From Novosphingobium sp. Gsoil 351 (GTDB taxonomy: Bacteria; Pseudomonadota; Alphaproteobacteria; Sphingomonadales; Sphingomonadaceae), in contig NZ_CP046120.1 in the NCBI RefSeq assembly GCF_009707465.1, positions 1,579,501 to 1,643,500 on the forward strand: 64,000 nucleotides of DNA, read 5' to 3'. Of the stretch, positions 17,797 to 26,802 are shown piece after piece. Under the pieces are notes generated by a model, which was not told where the DNA came from, searched no databases, and worked only from the letters and a program-made list of their open reading frames with translations. The position numbers and the translations under genes are program-made. The number at the start of each line of letters is the position of its first letter. The first letter of the stretch is position 1.

Positions 17797-19086
17797 ATGA
17801 GCGCAACCACCGACCTGCTCGAATTCGCCAGCAGCGCGCATCGGCTTCCCGTGCATGTTCGCGAAGCCACCGTGCGCTTCGTTGCCGATACCCTCGCCGT
17901 GGGCGCGGCGGGGTGGACCGGTCCGGGAACCGCTGGAGTGCTCGAAACGGCCAAGACCTGGGGCCAAGACGGCCCCTGCCGTCTGCTTGGCGACGCCGAT
18001 GCGCGCCTGCCGGCCAACGGCGCGGCCTACGTCAACTGTTTCGCGATCCACTGCCTCGAATGGGACGCGGTCCATGAAGGGGCAGTGGTCCACGCGATGA
18101 CCGCCGTAGTACCCGCGGTCCTCGCCGCCCTCGACCGCGCCGGGCGCTCGCGCGATCCCGAAGAGGCGCTTGCGGCGATCGCGGTGGGCGTGGACATCGC
18201 CGCCGGGCTTGGCCTCGCCGCGCGCAGCGGCTTGCGCTTTTTCCGCCCGGCCATCACCGGCATCTATGGCGCCGCCGCTGCCGTGGCGCGGCTGGAAGGA
18301 CTGGAGGCGAGGGCTTTTGCGGACGTTCTCGGGCTCGCCCACGCCCATGCCGCGGGGACGATGCAGGCGCACTCCGAAGGTTCGATCGCGCTCCCGCTAC
18401 AGTTCGCCAATGCCGCGCGCGGGGCGCTTCAAGCGGTCGATCTTGTCAAGCACGGCCTGACCGGGCCGCACGATCCGTTTGAAGGTCCGTTCGGGCATTT
18501 CGCGCTGTTCGAGGATGGCGATCTGGCGGCTTATACCGCGAACCTGGGCACGTGGCGGATCGCCGAGCTGAGCGTGAAACCGTTTCCCTCGGGCCGGGCG
18601 AGCCACGCGGTTCTCGGTGCGCTGGCGGCGTTGCCGGAAAAGCCGGTTCAGCGCGTCGTCGCCCATGTGCCGTCGTTGATCCGGCATCTGGTTGCCCGGC
18701 CAATGGTTCGCGCGATGACCCCGGCCTATGCCCGTCTGTGCCTGCCGTTCCTCGTCGCGCTGGTGGTGAGCGAGGGCGCGATCGACCCGCGCGAGTTCAC
18801 GCCCGAAACTTTCGCCCGTGCCGATCTCGCCGTGCTGGCGGCCAAGGTCGAGATCGTCGACGACGGCAATCCGGACCCCAACGCCATGGCCCCGCAACGG
18901 GTCGAGATCGTCTTCACCGATGGCTCTCGCCTTGATTTGGTGGTCCCGGCCACACTGGGGTCACCCGAACGTCCGCTCTACGGCGACGAAGCGGAGCGCA
19001 AGTATGCGTTGTGCCGCGCGCTGTCGCCGGGATCGGCCGATCCGCGGCTGTTCGACGATCCCCTCGATTATCTGGTCCGCGCATGA
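17797..19086 (+). CDS. MmgE/PrpD-family protein
   Basis: A 429-residue MmgE/PrpD-fold protein (2-methylcitrate dehydratase, cis-aconitate decarboxylase and iminodisuccinate epimerase superfamily). The early V-R-F-V-A-D-T-L-A-V-G-A-A-G-W segment, the central H-C-L-E-W-D region and G-R-A-S-H-A fit the fold. The ATG at 17797 is preferred; the frame extends upstream to a TTG inside the operator. Pseudomonas itaconate operons also carry a PrpD homologue next to CoA-transferase, MaoC and CitE genes. The reaction here is unknown. Confidence 0.85.
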   Translation: MSATTDLLEFASSAHRLPVHVREATVRFVADTLAVGAAGWTGPGTAGVLETAKTWGQDGPCRLLGDADARLPANGAAYVNCFAIHCLEWDAVHEGAVVHAMTAVVPAVLAALDRAGRSRDPEEALAAIAVGVDIAAGLGLAARSGLRFFRPAITGIYGAAAAVARLEGLEARAFADVLGLAHAHAAGTMQAHSEGSIALPLQFANAARGALQAVDLVKHGLTGPHDPFEGPFGHFALFEDGDLAAYTANLGTWRIAELSVKPFPSGRASHAVLGALAALPEKPVQRVVAHVPSLIRHLVARPMVRAMTPAYARLCLPFLVALVVSEGAIDPREFTPETFARADLAVLAAKVEIVDDGNPDPNAMAPQRVEIVFTDGSRLDLVVPATLGSPERPLYGDEAERKYALCRALSPGSADPRLFDDPLDYLVRA

Positions 19087-20438
19087 ACCATCCCACCTAC
19101 TTCGAGACCTTCGACATCGGCGAGCTGCTCGCGGCCTATCCCATCGGCGACGCCTTTACCGCGCGTTATGCCCGGATGAGCCGCGATGAGTTGTTCGCGC
19201 TGCAGGACGAGCGTTTTCGCAAGCTGATGAAGCGGGGCTGGGAAATCCCGTTCTACCGCCGCCTCTGGGGCACACAAGGAATCCAACCGGGCGACATCGC
19301 TGGGCTGGCCGACATCGCCAAGCTGCCGGTCTACGACAAGTCGGACCTGATGGCCTCGGTCGAGGCGCACCCTCCGTATGGCGATTTCGCCGGTCGGGGC
19401 GATACGCCGGTGGTTTTGCACACCACCAGCGGCACCACCGGCCGCCCGCAACCCCTGCTATTCGGGCCAAAGGGGCGCGAGATCGGCAACCTGCTGGTCG
19501 GGCGGATGTATCGCTGGATGGGCTTGCGCGCCGACGACGTGGTCCAATCTGTCTATGGCCACGGGATGATAAACGGCGGGCATTACATCCGCGAAGCGGT
19601 CACGCACTTCACCAATGCGACGTTCCTCTCGGCCGGAACCGGGATCGAGACCCGCTCGGCCCAGCAGGTGCGGCTGATGGCCGACTTCGGCGCGACCGTG
19701 CTGGTCGGGTTCGTCGATTACTTGCGCAAGCTGGCCGAGGTCGCCGAGGGCGAGGGCCTGAAGGATGCCATCTCGATCCGGATGATCATCGGCCACCTCG
19801 GCACCGAGGACCGCGCCGCGATCGAGCGCACCTGGCCTGGCGCGAAGGCCTACGACTGGTACGGGGTCGGCGATACCGGATCGATCGCCGGCGAAGGCCC
19901 CGAGCGCGATGGGCTATACGTATGGGAAGACGCGCATTTTCTCGAACTGCTCGACGTCGATAGCGGCGCCGCCGTCGATCCGGGCGGCACCGGCGACATG
20001 GTCGTGACGTGCCTCTACAAGGACGACATCGCCCCCTGCATCCGCTTCAACACCCACGACATAACCCACGAACGCGATGGCCGTGGCGAGATCGCGTTCA
20101 AGCGCATCGCCGGGTTCAAGGGGCGCAGCGACAACATGGTCAAGCTGCGCGGGATCAACGTCTTTCCCCACGCGGTCGCCGCGCTGATCGAGGATCGCGC
20201 CGACCTGACGGGCGAATACGTTTGCCGCGTCCGCCGCGACGCCGCGGGGCGCGACAGCATGGAAGTTACGCTCGAAAGCCGCGGCGGGAGCGACCTGGCG
20301 CAATTGAGCGACTTGCTGCGCCGCGGTCTGGGGGTGGAGATCGAAGTGGCGCTGTGTGAGCCAGGCGGTACCGCGGCGGCGACCCAGGTCGATGTCCGGC
20401 AGAAGCCGTTGCGGCTGATCGACGAGCGCAGGCCGTGA
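19083..20438 (+). CDS. PaaK-like adenylate-forming acyl-CoA ligase
   Basis: A 451-residue member of the phenylacetate-CoA ligase group. The ATP-binding loop T-T-S-G-T-T-G-R-P lies near residue 119, D-W-Y-G-V-G-D-T-G in the middle matches the Y-G-x-T-E position, and [17 protein letters not shown] is the PaaK-type hinge. It should activate a carboxylic acid to the CoA thioester via an acyl-adenylate. Its ATG overlaps the MmgE stop (ATGA). Confidence 0.88.
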   Translation: MNHPTYFETFDIGELLAAYPIGDAFTARYARMSRDELFALQDERFRKLMKRGWEIPFYRRLWGTQGIQPGDIAGLADIAKLPVYDKSDLMASVEAHPPYGDFAGRGDTPVVLHTTSGTTGRPQPLLFGPKGREIGNLLVGRMYRWMGLRADDVVQSVYGHGMINGGHYIREAVTHFTNATFLSAGTGIETRSAQQVRLMADFGATVLVGFVDYLRKLAEVAEGEGLKDAISIRMIIGHLGTEDRAAIERTWPGAKAYDWYGVGDTGSIAGEGPERDGLYVWEDAHFLELLDVDSGAAVDPGGTGDMVVTCLYKDDIAPCIRFNTHDITHERDGRGEIAFKRIAGFKGRSDNMVKLRGINVFPHAVAALIEDRADLTGEYVCRVRRDAAGRDSMEVTLESRGGSDLAQLSDLLRRGLGVEIEVALCEPGGTAAATQVDVRQKPLRLIDERRP

Positions 20439-21608
20439 TCGACTTCGCCGATCTCGAAGCGCGCAACGCCCCGCTCGGTGCGTTCGTCGATTTCGATCGC
20501 TCGGCAGCGTTCGGCCAGGGCCCGCTTTCGGGTACCACCGTCGGAGTCAAATCCAACATAGCGGTGCGCGGACTGCCGTGGACCGCGGGGATGGGACTGC
20601 GCCGCGGGGTCGTAGCCGAGCAGGACGCCGCGGCGGTCGCCCGCCTTCGCGGCGCCGGTGCAGCGATCCTCGGCACGCTCAACATGCACGAAGCGGCGCT
20701 GGGCTCCACCACCGACAACCCGTTCTACGGACGAACCCACAACCCGCACCGCCCCGGCCACACGCCCGGCGGCTCCTCGGGGGAAGCGCGGCGGCGGTTG
20801 CGGCGGGATTGTGCGATCTTGCGCTGGGCACCGATACGCTGGGTTCGATCCGGATTCCGGCTGCTTACTGCGGTGTTTACGGGCTCAAGCCCGGAGAGGG
20901 GGCGGTCTCCGACGACGGACTGTTCGCGCTCGATCGCTCGCTCGACGCGGTGGGACCGCTGGCGCGCGATCTCGATACGCTCGCTCGCGCCTGGGCGGTG
21001 ATGGCGAGGGATTCGCACCCTTCCGGAGGCTTCACACGCAAGCTGGTGTTGCCCGGATTAGGACAAGTGGAAATCGAACCCGCTGTCCGCGCCGCGTATG
21101 AGCGGGCCGTAGCGGCGACCGATCTGCCCGCAGCCGATCTCATCCTGCCCGCCTCGCTGGACGCGATCCGTTTGGCCGCGTTCGCCCAAATCGGACGTTC
21201 GCTCGCCGCGGAACTCGGCCAGAGCAGGCACGGCGACGGCGTTTCGCGCGATCTTGCGTTTGTGATCGAGGCGGCGCTCGCCCTGCCCGCGAACCCGCCG
21301 TTGCTCGGTGAAACGCGGGCCGCGTTGCGCGAGGCCTTGGGCGAAGACGGCGTGCTGATCCTGCCCACCGCGCCGCAGGCCGCGTTCCCCCACACCCCCG
21401 CCCACCGGCGAGCCAGCCGCTGTTCACCGGCCTGGCCAACGTCGCCGGGCTGCCTGCCCTCGCCTGCCCGGCGGGCCGCGACGGCGAGGGTCTTCCGGTC
21501 GGCATCCAGCTCATCGGCCCCCAAGGGAGCGAGGCGGCGCTGATCGCTCTCGCCCGCCGTCTCGAACCTGCCCTCGGCGGCTCCACCCCGCCGCTCGTTG
21601 CCGTCTGA
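20435..21608 (+). pseudogene. Amidase-signature hydrolase, two frameshifts as assembled
   Basis: Starts at a GTG overlapping the ligase stop. The repaired protein is 391 residues with the Ser-cisSer-Lys set: Lys39 in G-V-K-S-N, the G-G-S-S-G-G-S-A-A-A motif near 112-121, and nucleophile Ser138 in [11 protein letters not shown]. The first break is in a G5 run (about 20779-20783), the second in a C5 run (about 21395-21399); one extra base in each restores a complete family-length protein ending at 21608. It hydrolyses amides or related bonds in this family. Probably functional in the real genome. Confidence 0.82.
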
Positions 21609-21620
21609 AAGGAGCCCGTC

Positions 21621-21926
21621 ATGCGCATCGTCTGCCTGTTCAACCTCAAGGAGGGCGCAAGCCGCGAGGACTATGAGTCGTGGGCGCGCGGATCCGACAT
21701 TCCCGGGGTCAATGCCCTGCCCAGCGTGGCCTCGTTCACCGTCCATCGCGCCACCGGCCTGTTCGGGTCCGACGCCAAACCGCCCTACGATTACATCGAG
21801 GTGATCGATATTCACGGGATGGACGGCTTCGTCGCCGACGTGTCCGATCCCGAATTCCAGAAGGTCGCCGCCGCGTTCGGCCAGTTTACCGACAACCCCA
21901 CTTTCATCCTGACCGAGGACCTGTGA
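21621..21926 (+). CDS. HapK/REDY-like small protein
   Basis: A 101-residue protein with the R-E-D-Y motif near residue 15, resembling HapK/REDY-like ferredoxin-fold (EthD/dimeric alpha-beta barrel) proteins. It begins 12 bp after the amidase, with AAGGAG upstream of the ATG. Such proteins are often small isomerases, lyases or dimerising helpers; no catalytic residues can be fixed from the sequence. It is part of the MmgE operon. Confidence 0.8.
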   Translation: MRIVCLFNLKEGASREDYESWARGSDIPGVNALPSVASFTVHRATGLFGSDAKPPYDYIEVIDIHGMDGFVADVSDPEFQKVAAAFGQFTDNPTFILTEDL

Positions 21927-21927
21927 C

Positions 21928-22725
21928 GTGACCAGGTTCGCGGGCAAGACGATCGTCGTGACCGGGTCCGGCCGCCAGAAGGGCCTGGGCCAGGCGATCC
22001 TGCAACGCTTTGCAAACGAAGGCGCCAACTGCGTGGTCTCCGACGTGACGATCGGCGACGAGGCTCGCGACGTCGCCGAAGATCTGCGCGGTCGCGGCGC
22101 GCAAGTGCTGACCGTGGCTTGCGACGTCTCCGATTCCGCGCAGTGCGATGCGCTCGTCGCCGCCGCGGCCGATGCCTTCGGCGGGGTCGACATCATGGTC
22201 AACAACGCCGGGATCGGGTTCATGATGAAGCCGCTGCTCGAAGTCGATCCCGCCGACTGGGCCAAGGTCGTCGCGGTCAACCTTTCGGGCGCGTTCTACT
22301 GCACTCAGGCGGCCGCGCGCGACATGGTCAAGCGCGGAAAAGGCGGCCGGATCGTCAACATCGCCAGCCAGGCGGCCAAGACCGGTTTCCCGCACCTGCC
22401 TGCCTACGTCAGCTCCAAGCACGGCATGATCGGCCTGACCCGCGCCAGTGCGGTCGAACTGGGCGCGCACCGGATCACGGTCAACGCGGTCTGCCCCAAC
22501 CACGTCACCACCGCGCTGGGCGCCGAGCAGAACGAATACTTCTCCAAGCTGCTCGGCTTTCCCGATGTCGCGGCCTATCTCGCCAACATGGCGGCGAAGA
22601 ACCCGATGGGCCGCCCCGGCCTGCCCACCGACACCGCCGCGGCGGTCGCGTGGCTGGCGAGCGACGAGGCCTTCTACGTTACCGGCGAAGCGCTCAACGT
22701 TTCAGGCGGCGAGGAAATGCACTGA
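21928..22725 (+). CDS. Short-chain dehydrogenase/reductase
   Basis: A 265-residue SDR starting at the GTG at 21928, one base after the previous stop, with GAGGA nine bases upstream. The cofactor loop is T-G-S-G-R-Q-K-G-L-G, the N-N-A-G motif is near residue 90, and the catalytic triad is visible as Ser in N-I-A-S-Q and Y-V-S-S-K. The expected reaction is NAD(P)-dependent oxidation of an alcohol or reduction of a ketone. The substrate is unknown. Confidence 0.92.
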   Translation: MTRFAGKTIVVTGSGRQKGLGQAILQRFANEGANCVVSDVTIGDEARDVAEDLRGRGAQVLTVACDVSDSAQCDALVAAAADAFGGVDIMVNNAGIGFMMKPLLEVDPADWAKVVAVNLSGAFYCTQAAARDMVKRGKGGRIVNIASQAAKTGFPHLPAYVSSKHGMIGLTRASAVELGAHRITVNAVCPNHVTTALGAEQNEYFSKLLGFPDVAAYLANMAAKNPMGRPGLPTDTAAAVAWLASDEAFYVTGEALNVSGGEEMH

Positions 22726-23591
22726 TGCGCGAAGAACGGATCGACTGGCCGGGCGGGGCCAAGCTGGCGCTGTCGATCGTCGTCAACGTCGAGGAAGGCT
22801 CCGAGCAATCGGTCGCGCGCGGCGACAAGGGCATGGAGCAGGTCGATGAGCTGGGCGTCTTCGTCAAAGGCCCGATCCGCAATTACGCGAACGAATCCAA
22901 CTACCTCTACGGGATCAAGGCGGGCGCCCCGCGGGTCGTCAAGTTGCTGCGAGACTACGATGTCGCGGCGAGCTGGACGGTCGCAGCGCAGAGCCTGGAG
23001 AACCACCCGGAATTGGCCGAGGCGATCGTTTCGCTCGGTCACGAGCCGGTCAGCCACGGCTGGCGCTGGGTCCACCAGTTCCGGATGGACGAGGACCAGG
23101 AACGCGCCTTTATCCGCAAGGCCGTCGCCAGCCTCGAGGCCACCTGCGGCGTCCGCCCCTATGGCTGGCTCAGCCGCTATCTGCTCACCGACAACACCCG
23201 GCGGCTGTTGATCGAGGAGGGGTTCAGCTATCACATGGACGATTTTTCGGGCGATGTGCCGTTCTGGGATCGCACAACCGTCCCCGGCAAACCGATCGCA
23301 GTTGTTCCCTACCAGGTCGATACCAACGACATGAAGTTCTGGACCGACCCGGCCTACTCGCCCGACGATTGGCTGACCTATGCCAAACGCAGCTTCGATC
23401 AGCTCTATCGCGAGGGCGAGGCCGGCAATCCCAAGATGATGAGCCTTGGCTTGCATCTGCGGATCATCGGTCGGCCGGGGCGGATCTGGGCGTTCGAGGA
23501 ATTCCTGCGCCACGCCAAGGCGCACGACGGGGTGTGGATCGCGACGCGCAAGGGCATCGCCGACCACCTCGCGACGGTCGATCCGGCATGA
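22725..23591 (+). CDS. Polysaccharide deacetylase-fold hydrolase (PuuE-like)
   Basis: A 288-residue NodB-fold protein. Near the start it has V-V-N-V-E-E-G-S-E, and later G-H-E-P-V-S-H-G-W-R-W-V-H, the pattern of the allantoinase PuuE-type branch rather than true chitin deacetylases. Members of this branch hydrolyse C-N or amide bonds of small molecules. It overlaps the SDR by one base (TGATG). With the nitrilase and amidase it supports a nitrogen-containing substrate for the island (inference). Confidence 0.85.
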   Translation: MREERIDWPGGAKLALSIVVNVEEGSEQSVARGDKGMEQVDELGVFVKGPIRNYANESNYLYGIKAGAPRVVKLLRDYDVAASWTVAAQSLENHPELAEAIVSLGHEPVSHGWRWVHQFRMDEDQERAFIRKAVASLEATCGVRPYGWLSRYLLTDNTRRLLIEEGFSYHMDDFSGDVPFWDRTTVPGKPIAVVPYQVDTNDMKFWTDPAYSPDDWLTYAKRSFDQLYREGEAGNPKMMSLGLHLRIIGRPGRIWAFEEFLRHAKAHDGVWIATRKGIADHLATVDPA

Positions 23592-24343
23592 GCGTCCGGC
23601 TCGAACGCGAGGGCGTGGTCGCCCACCTGCTGATCGATCGGCCGGACAAGCGCAACGCGATGACCCTGGCGATGTGGCAGGCGATCCCCGGGCTGGTCGA
23701 ACAAGCCATCGCCGATCGCGCCGTCCGCGCGCTGGTGATCCGCGCCGCCGCCCCAGGGCCGTTTTGCGCAGGCGCCGACTTGGGCGAGATCCTGGACCGC
23801 AAGGACGATCCGGCCTGGCTCGCCGAAAGCCAGGCGGCAATCAACCGCACCCAGCGCGCGGTAGCCCGCGCCACCTTGCCGACCATCGCTTTCGTCGAGG
23901 GCGACTGCATCGGCGGCGGCTGCGGGTTGGCCGTCGCATGCGACTTGCGCGTGGCGACCGCCGAGGCGCGGTTCGCGGTGACCCCCGCGAAGCTGGGCCT
24001 GGTCTATCCGCTCCACGACGTGAAGCTGTTGGTCGATCTGGTCGGTCCGGGCCAGGCCAAGCGCCTGATGTACAGCGGATCGATCATAGATGCCGACGAA
24101 GCGCTGCGGATCGGACTGGTCGAGACGATAGCGGCCAGTCCGGCAGGGCTGCTGGAACCGATCCTGGAAGTCTCCCCGTTCTCGATCCGCGAGACCAAGG
24201 GCTTCGTCCGCCGGGTGCTGGAGGGGCAGGCGGAAGACGACGACGCCACCTGGAGCACCTTCGCCGGAGCCTTCGCCGGGTCGGATTTCCGCGAGGGTGT
24301 CGGCGCGTTCGTGGCGCGGCGCAAAGCCAGGTTCGACCGATGA
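23588..24343 (+). CDS. Enoyl-CoA hydratase/isomerase (crotonase family)
   Basis: A 251-residue crotonase-fold protein. It has the R-P-D-K-R-N-A-M N-terminal signature, the oxyanion segment A-G-A-D-L near residue 59, and G-G-G-C-G-L-A-V-A-C-D-L-R-V-A near residue 105. The usual second acidic residue region reads F-A-V-T-P-A-K-L-G-L-V-Y-P. The ATG overlaps the deacetylase stop (ATGA). Hydratase versus isomerase or hydrolase activity cannot be decided. Confidence 0.9.
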   Translation: MSVRLEREGVVAHLLIDRPDKRNAMTLAMWQAIPGLVEQAIADRAVRALVIRAAAPGPFCAGADLGEILDRKDDPAWLAESQAAINRTQRAVARATLPTIAFVEGDCIGGGCGLAVACDLRVATAEARFAVTPAKLGLVYPLHDVKLLVDLVGPGQAKRLMYSGSIIDADEALRIGLVETIAASPAGLLEPILEVSPFSIRETKGFVRRVLEGQAEDDDATWSTFAGAFAGSDFREGVGAFVARRKARFDR

Positions 24344-25236
24344 GCCCGACCCATGGCGCGATCGTCGGCGGGGTGGTGACGGTTCCCGATATAGACGCGG
24401 CGCTGCGCGACTACCGCGACGTGCTCGGGCTCAGGGTGATCGCGGATGGCCCCGTGGGCGACGCGCTGGCAGCCAGTTGGGGGTGCCCGGCGAATGCGGT
24501 GAGCCGGATGGCGACGCTGCGCCCGGCAAGCGGCGCGCACAGCTTCATCCGCTTGGTCGAGCAGTCCGTTCCCGAGGCATTCGTCCCGACGACCAGCTTT
24601 GGCTGGGCGTCCTACGAGCTGACCGTCCAGAATGTATTCGGCTGGCCCAAGCGGCTCGAAGGCAGCGGCTTCGACATCGTCGGACCGCCCAAGGAAATCG
24701 CGGGACTGCCCTGGTTCGTTGCGATGCAAGTCCATGGGACGGGCCGGGAGATGCTCTATTTCAACGAAACCCGCAGCAACACCCCGACCAGCGACCTGCC
24801 GTTCGCGATCTCGCCGATCGATCACATCTTCATCGTGATTCTCGCCGCGCGAGATCGGAATGCGAGCGTCGCCTGGTATCGCGAGAACCTTGGCCTCGAC
24901 GAAGGCGACACCCACGTCATCGAATACTCGATGATCAACAAGGCCTTCGGGCTGCCCGCGGGAACGCAATCGGGTCTGACCATGATCTGCAAGGGCCGGA
25001 TGCCGATCGTGGAGATCGACGACTACCCCGCGCAGGCCGGCGATCGCCCCCGCGACCCCGGGCATCTTCCGCCCGGCAACGCGCTGGTGAGCCTTGCAGT
25101 GAAGAGCCTCGACGCCTGCCGCTGCGACTGGATCGTAGGCCCCGCGGTGCATGACGGTTCGCTTTATGCGGGACGGCGCAGCGCAACGACGCTGGGTCCT
25201 GCCGGCGAATTGCTCGAACTGATAGAACTCGCCTGA
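24340..25236 (+). CDS. VOC-superfamily (glyoxalase/dioxygenase fold) protein
   Basis: A 298-residue two-module VOC protein. Its first module, from G-G-V-V-T-V-P-D-I-D, and the middle segment S-F-G-W-A-S-Y-E and M-Q-V-H-G-T-G-R-E-M-L-Y-F are clearly shared with the VOC protein at 47921-48763. The second module starts at I-D-H-I-F-I-V. Metal ligands are not obvious in module 1; H-I-F and a late E-L-L-E-L-I-E could serve in module 2. It overlaps the hydratase by four bases. A VOC gene also occurs in the Pseudomonas itaconate operon. Confidence 0.87.
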   Translation: MSPTHGAIVGGVVTVPDIDAALRDYRDVLGLRVIADGPVGDALAASWGCPANAVSRMATLRPASGAHSFIRLVEQSVPEAFVPTTSFGWASYELTVQNVFGWPKRLEGSGFDIVGPPKEIAGLPWFVAMQVHGTGREMLYFNETRSNTPTSDLPFAISPIDHIFIVILAARDRNASVAWYRENLGLDEGDTHVIEYSMINKAFGLPAGTQSGLTMICKGRMPIVEIDDYPAQAGDRPRDPGHLPPGNALVSLAVKSLDACRCDWIVGPAVHDGSLYAGRRSATTLGPAGELLELIELA

Positions 25237-25238
25237 AC

Positions 25239-26076
25239 ATGGCGCGGCGATCCTACGTCGATGGCCCGTTCGGCCAGGTCCACCTCCGCGAGGCCGGAAT
25301 TCCCTTCCCCGACCAAGCCCAGCCTGGTTTGCCTCCACCTCAGCCCGATGAGCAGCCGGGTCTACGAGCACTTCATCGATGCACATGCTGCGCAAGGCGG
25401 CCATGCGCTCGCGATCGACACTCCCGGTTTCGGGCTATCCGACCGGCCGCCATCGCCGCCTGACATCGCCGATTACGCTCGCTCGCTTGTGGCGACGCTC
25501 GATGCACTCGGCTTGTCCGGTAGGGTCGATTTGATGGGATACCATACGGGTTCGATGATCGCCGCCGAGACCGCGATCGCGGTCCCTAATCGGGTGCGCA
25601 GGCTAGTGCTGGTCGCTGCACCCCAGTTCACGGCGGAAGAGCTGACAGCGCTCCAAGACGAATTCGCCCCAGTCGAGCCACGGGTCGACGGCGGACATCT
25701 GACGTATCGATGGCGCCGCTTTGCCCAGCATTATCTCGGCAACGGATTGCCGCTGGAAGATGCCGCGGAGCTTTTTACCGAGGGATTTCTGGGAGGTCGC
25801 TTCGAATGGTGGGGTCATCGCGCGGCGTTCGCTTATCCACCCGGCATGCGACTGGACGAAATCGCGCAGCCGATCCTCGTGCTGAATCCTGCCGACGACC
25901 TGCGCAACGCCACCAACCGCGCGGAGGGACGACTGCGCAAAGGCCGGATCGTAGACCTCGACGACTGGGGCCATGGCTTTCTGGATGTCCACACGACTGC
26001 CGCTGTTCGGCTCGTCCGCTCGTTCCTCGATGCACCCAGCGATGCGCCGTTAGCCAATCTGGCGATGCCGGAATGA
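25239..26076 (+). pseudogene. Alpha/beta hydrolase, frameshifted near the N-terminus as assembled
   Basis: The natural start is ATG 25239, three bases after the VOC stop, giving M-A-R-R-S-Y-V-D-G-P-F-G-Q-V-H. The rest is in another frame from about 25310, and a C4 run at 25308-25311 with one base too many explains it. The repaired protein has 278 residues, with the L-H-L-S-P oxyanion segment, F-G-L-S-D-R, catalytic-type Asp in P-A-D-D-L and His in W-G-H-G-F. The nucleophile elbow reads G-Y-H-T-G, with His where Ser, Asp or Cys is normal. It is the last gene of the MmgE operon. Confidence 0.82.
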
Positions 26077-26077
26077 C

Positions 26078-26728
26078 TTACGGCGCAGCGCCGGAATCGC
26101 GCGTGCAACTGCCCTGGACCCAGCGCAAGTTGATCCCGATCAGGCGCGCATCGGGATCGGCCCACGAATAGGAAACCGCCTTCTCGGGCGCATCGGGTTT
26201 GATCACGTAGAGCACGAGCGATGGGCGGTTTGTCGAGGGGGCGGGCCAGACGACGTTGCGGACGCGAAAGATCGCTTGCGGCGCGCCGCTGCCACCGCCG
26301 CCCAGCGTCACCCGGCCACCCTGATCGTGGAGCTTGAGCTTGCCCGCGAACAGCGTGTCGTCGCTGCCATCGGCCTTCCTGGCGAAGCGCGGGATCGCCA
26401 TCCAGCACGTGAAGGGCGTGCCATGGCGCAATTCGGTGCGGCGCCCGTCGGCCAGCGCCATCCACCAGCGCCCGTCGCCGTCGCGGGTCATGCCCGAGAC
26501 CGGCAATTCCCGCCAATCGCTGTTGGCCGCGCCATAGGCATCGACCTTTCGCCAGCGGCCGTTTGCAATCTCTATTCCGAGCCAATCGAGCGCGGCGGCG
26601 CCCCTTTCGGCGGTGAAATAGCGGTCCTCTTCGTTCGTCCATGATCCTTGCGCCGGCATAAGCGCAAGCGGGGGCGCCGCGCCGATCGCGAGCAGCGCAG
26701 CGAGCGCGAGGAAAGGCCTGGAATCCAT
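26078..26728 (-). CDS. Hypothetical exported protein
   Basis: A 216-residue protein with a signal peptide (M-D-S-R-P-F-L followed by an Ala/Leu-rich stretch, cleavage around residue 18-25). It is Trp-rich (W-W-M-A-L, W-M-A-I-P), with Gly-rich turns in the middle and two Cys residues (in T-C-W and S-C-T). I do not recognise the family. It is convergent with the hydrolase operon and divergent from the 26803 gene across an operator, so it probably belongs to the same regulon. Confidence 0.7.
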   Translation of the reverse strand: MDSRPFLALAALLAIGAAPPLALMPAQGSWTNEEDRYFTAERGAAALDWLGIEIANGRWRKVDAYGAANSDWRELPVSGMTRDGDGRWWMALADGRRTELRHGTPFTCWMAIPRFARKADGSDDTLFAGKLKLHDQGGRVTLGGGGSGAPQAIFRVRNVVWPAPSTNRPSLVLYVIKPDAPEKAVSYSWADPDARLIGINLRWVQGSCTRDSGAAP

Positions 26729-26764
26729 GCACGATGCTTATCCTCAAAAGCGCCGATTGCAAAT

Positions 26765-26776
26765 ATGTCCGGACAA
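26765..26776. promoter_or_regulatory. GTCCGGAC operator, copy 5
   Basis: ATGTCCGGACAA, core at 26767-26774, between the divergent starts at 26728 and 26803. This is the rightmost copy found and marks the edge of the regulon. Confidence 0.76.
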
Positions 26777-26802
26777 CTTAAAGTCGCCCGAGGAGGATCC
26801 GG

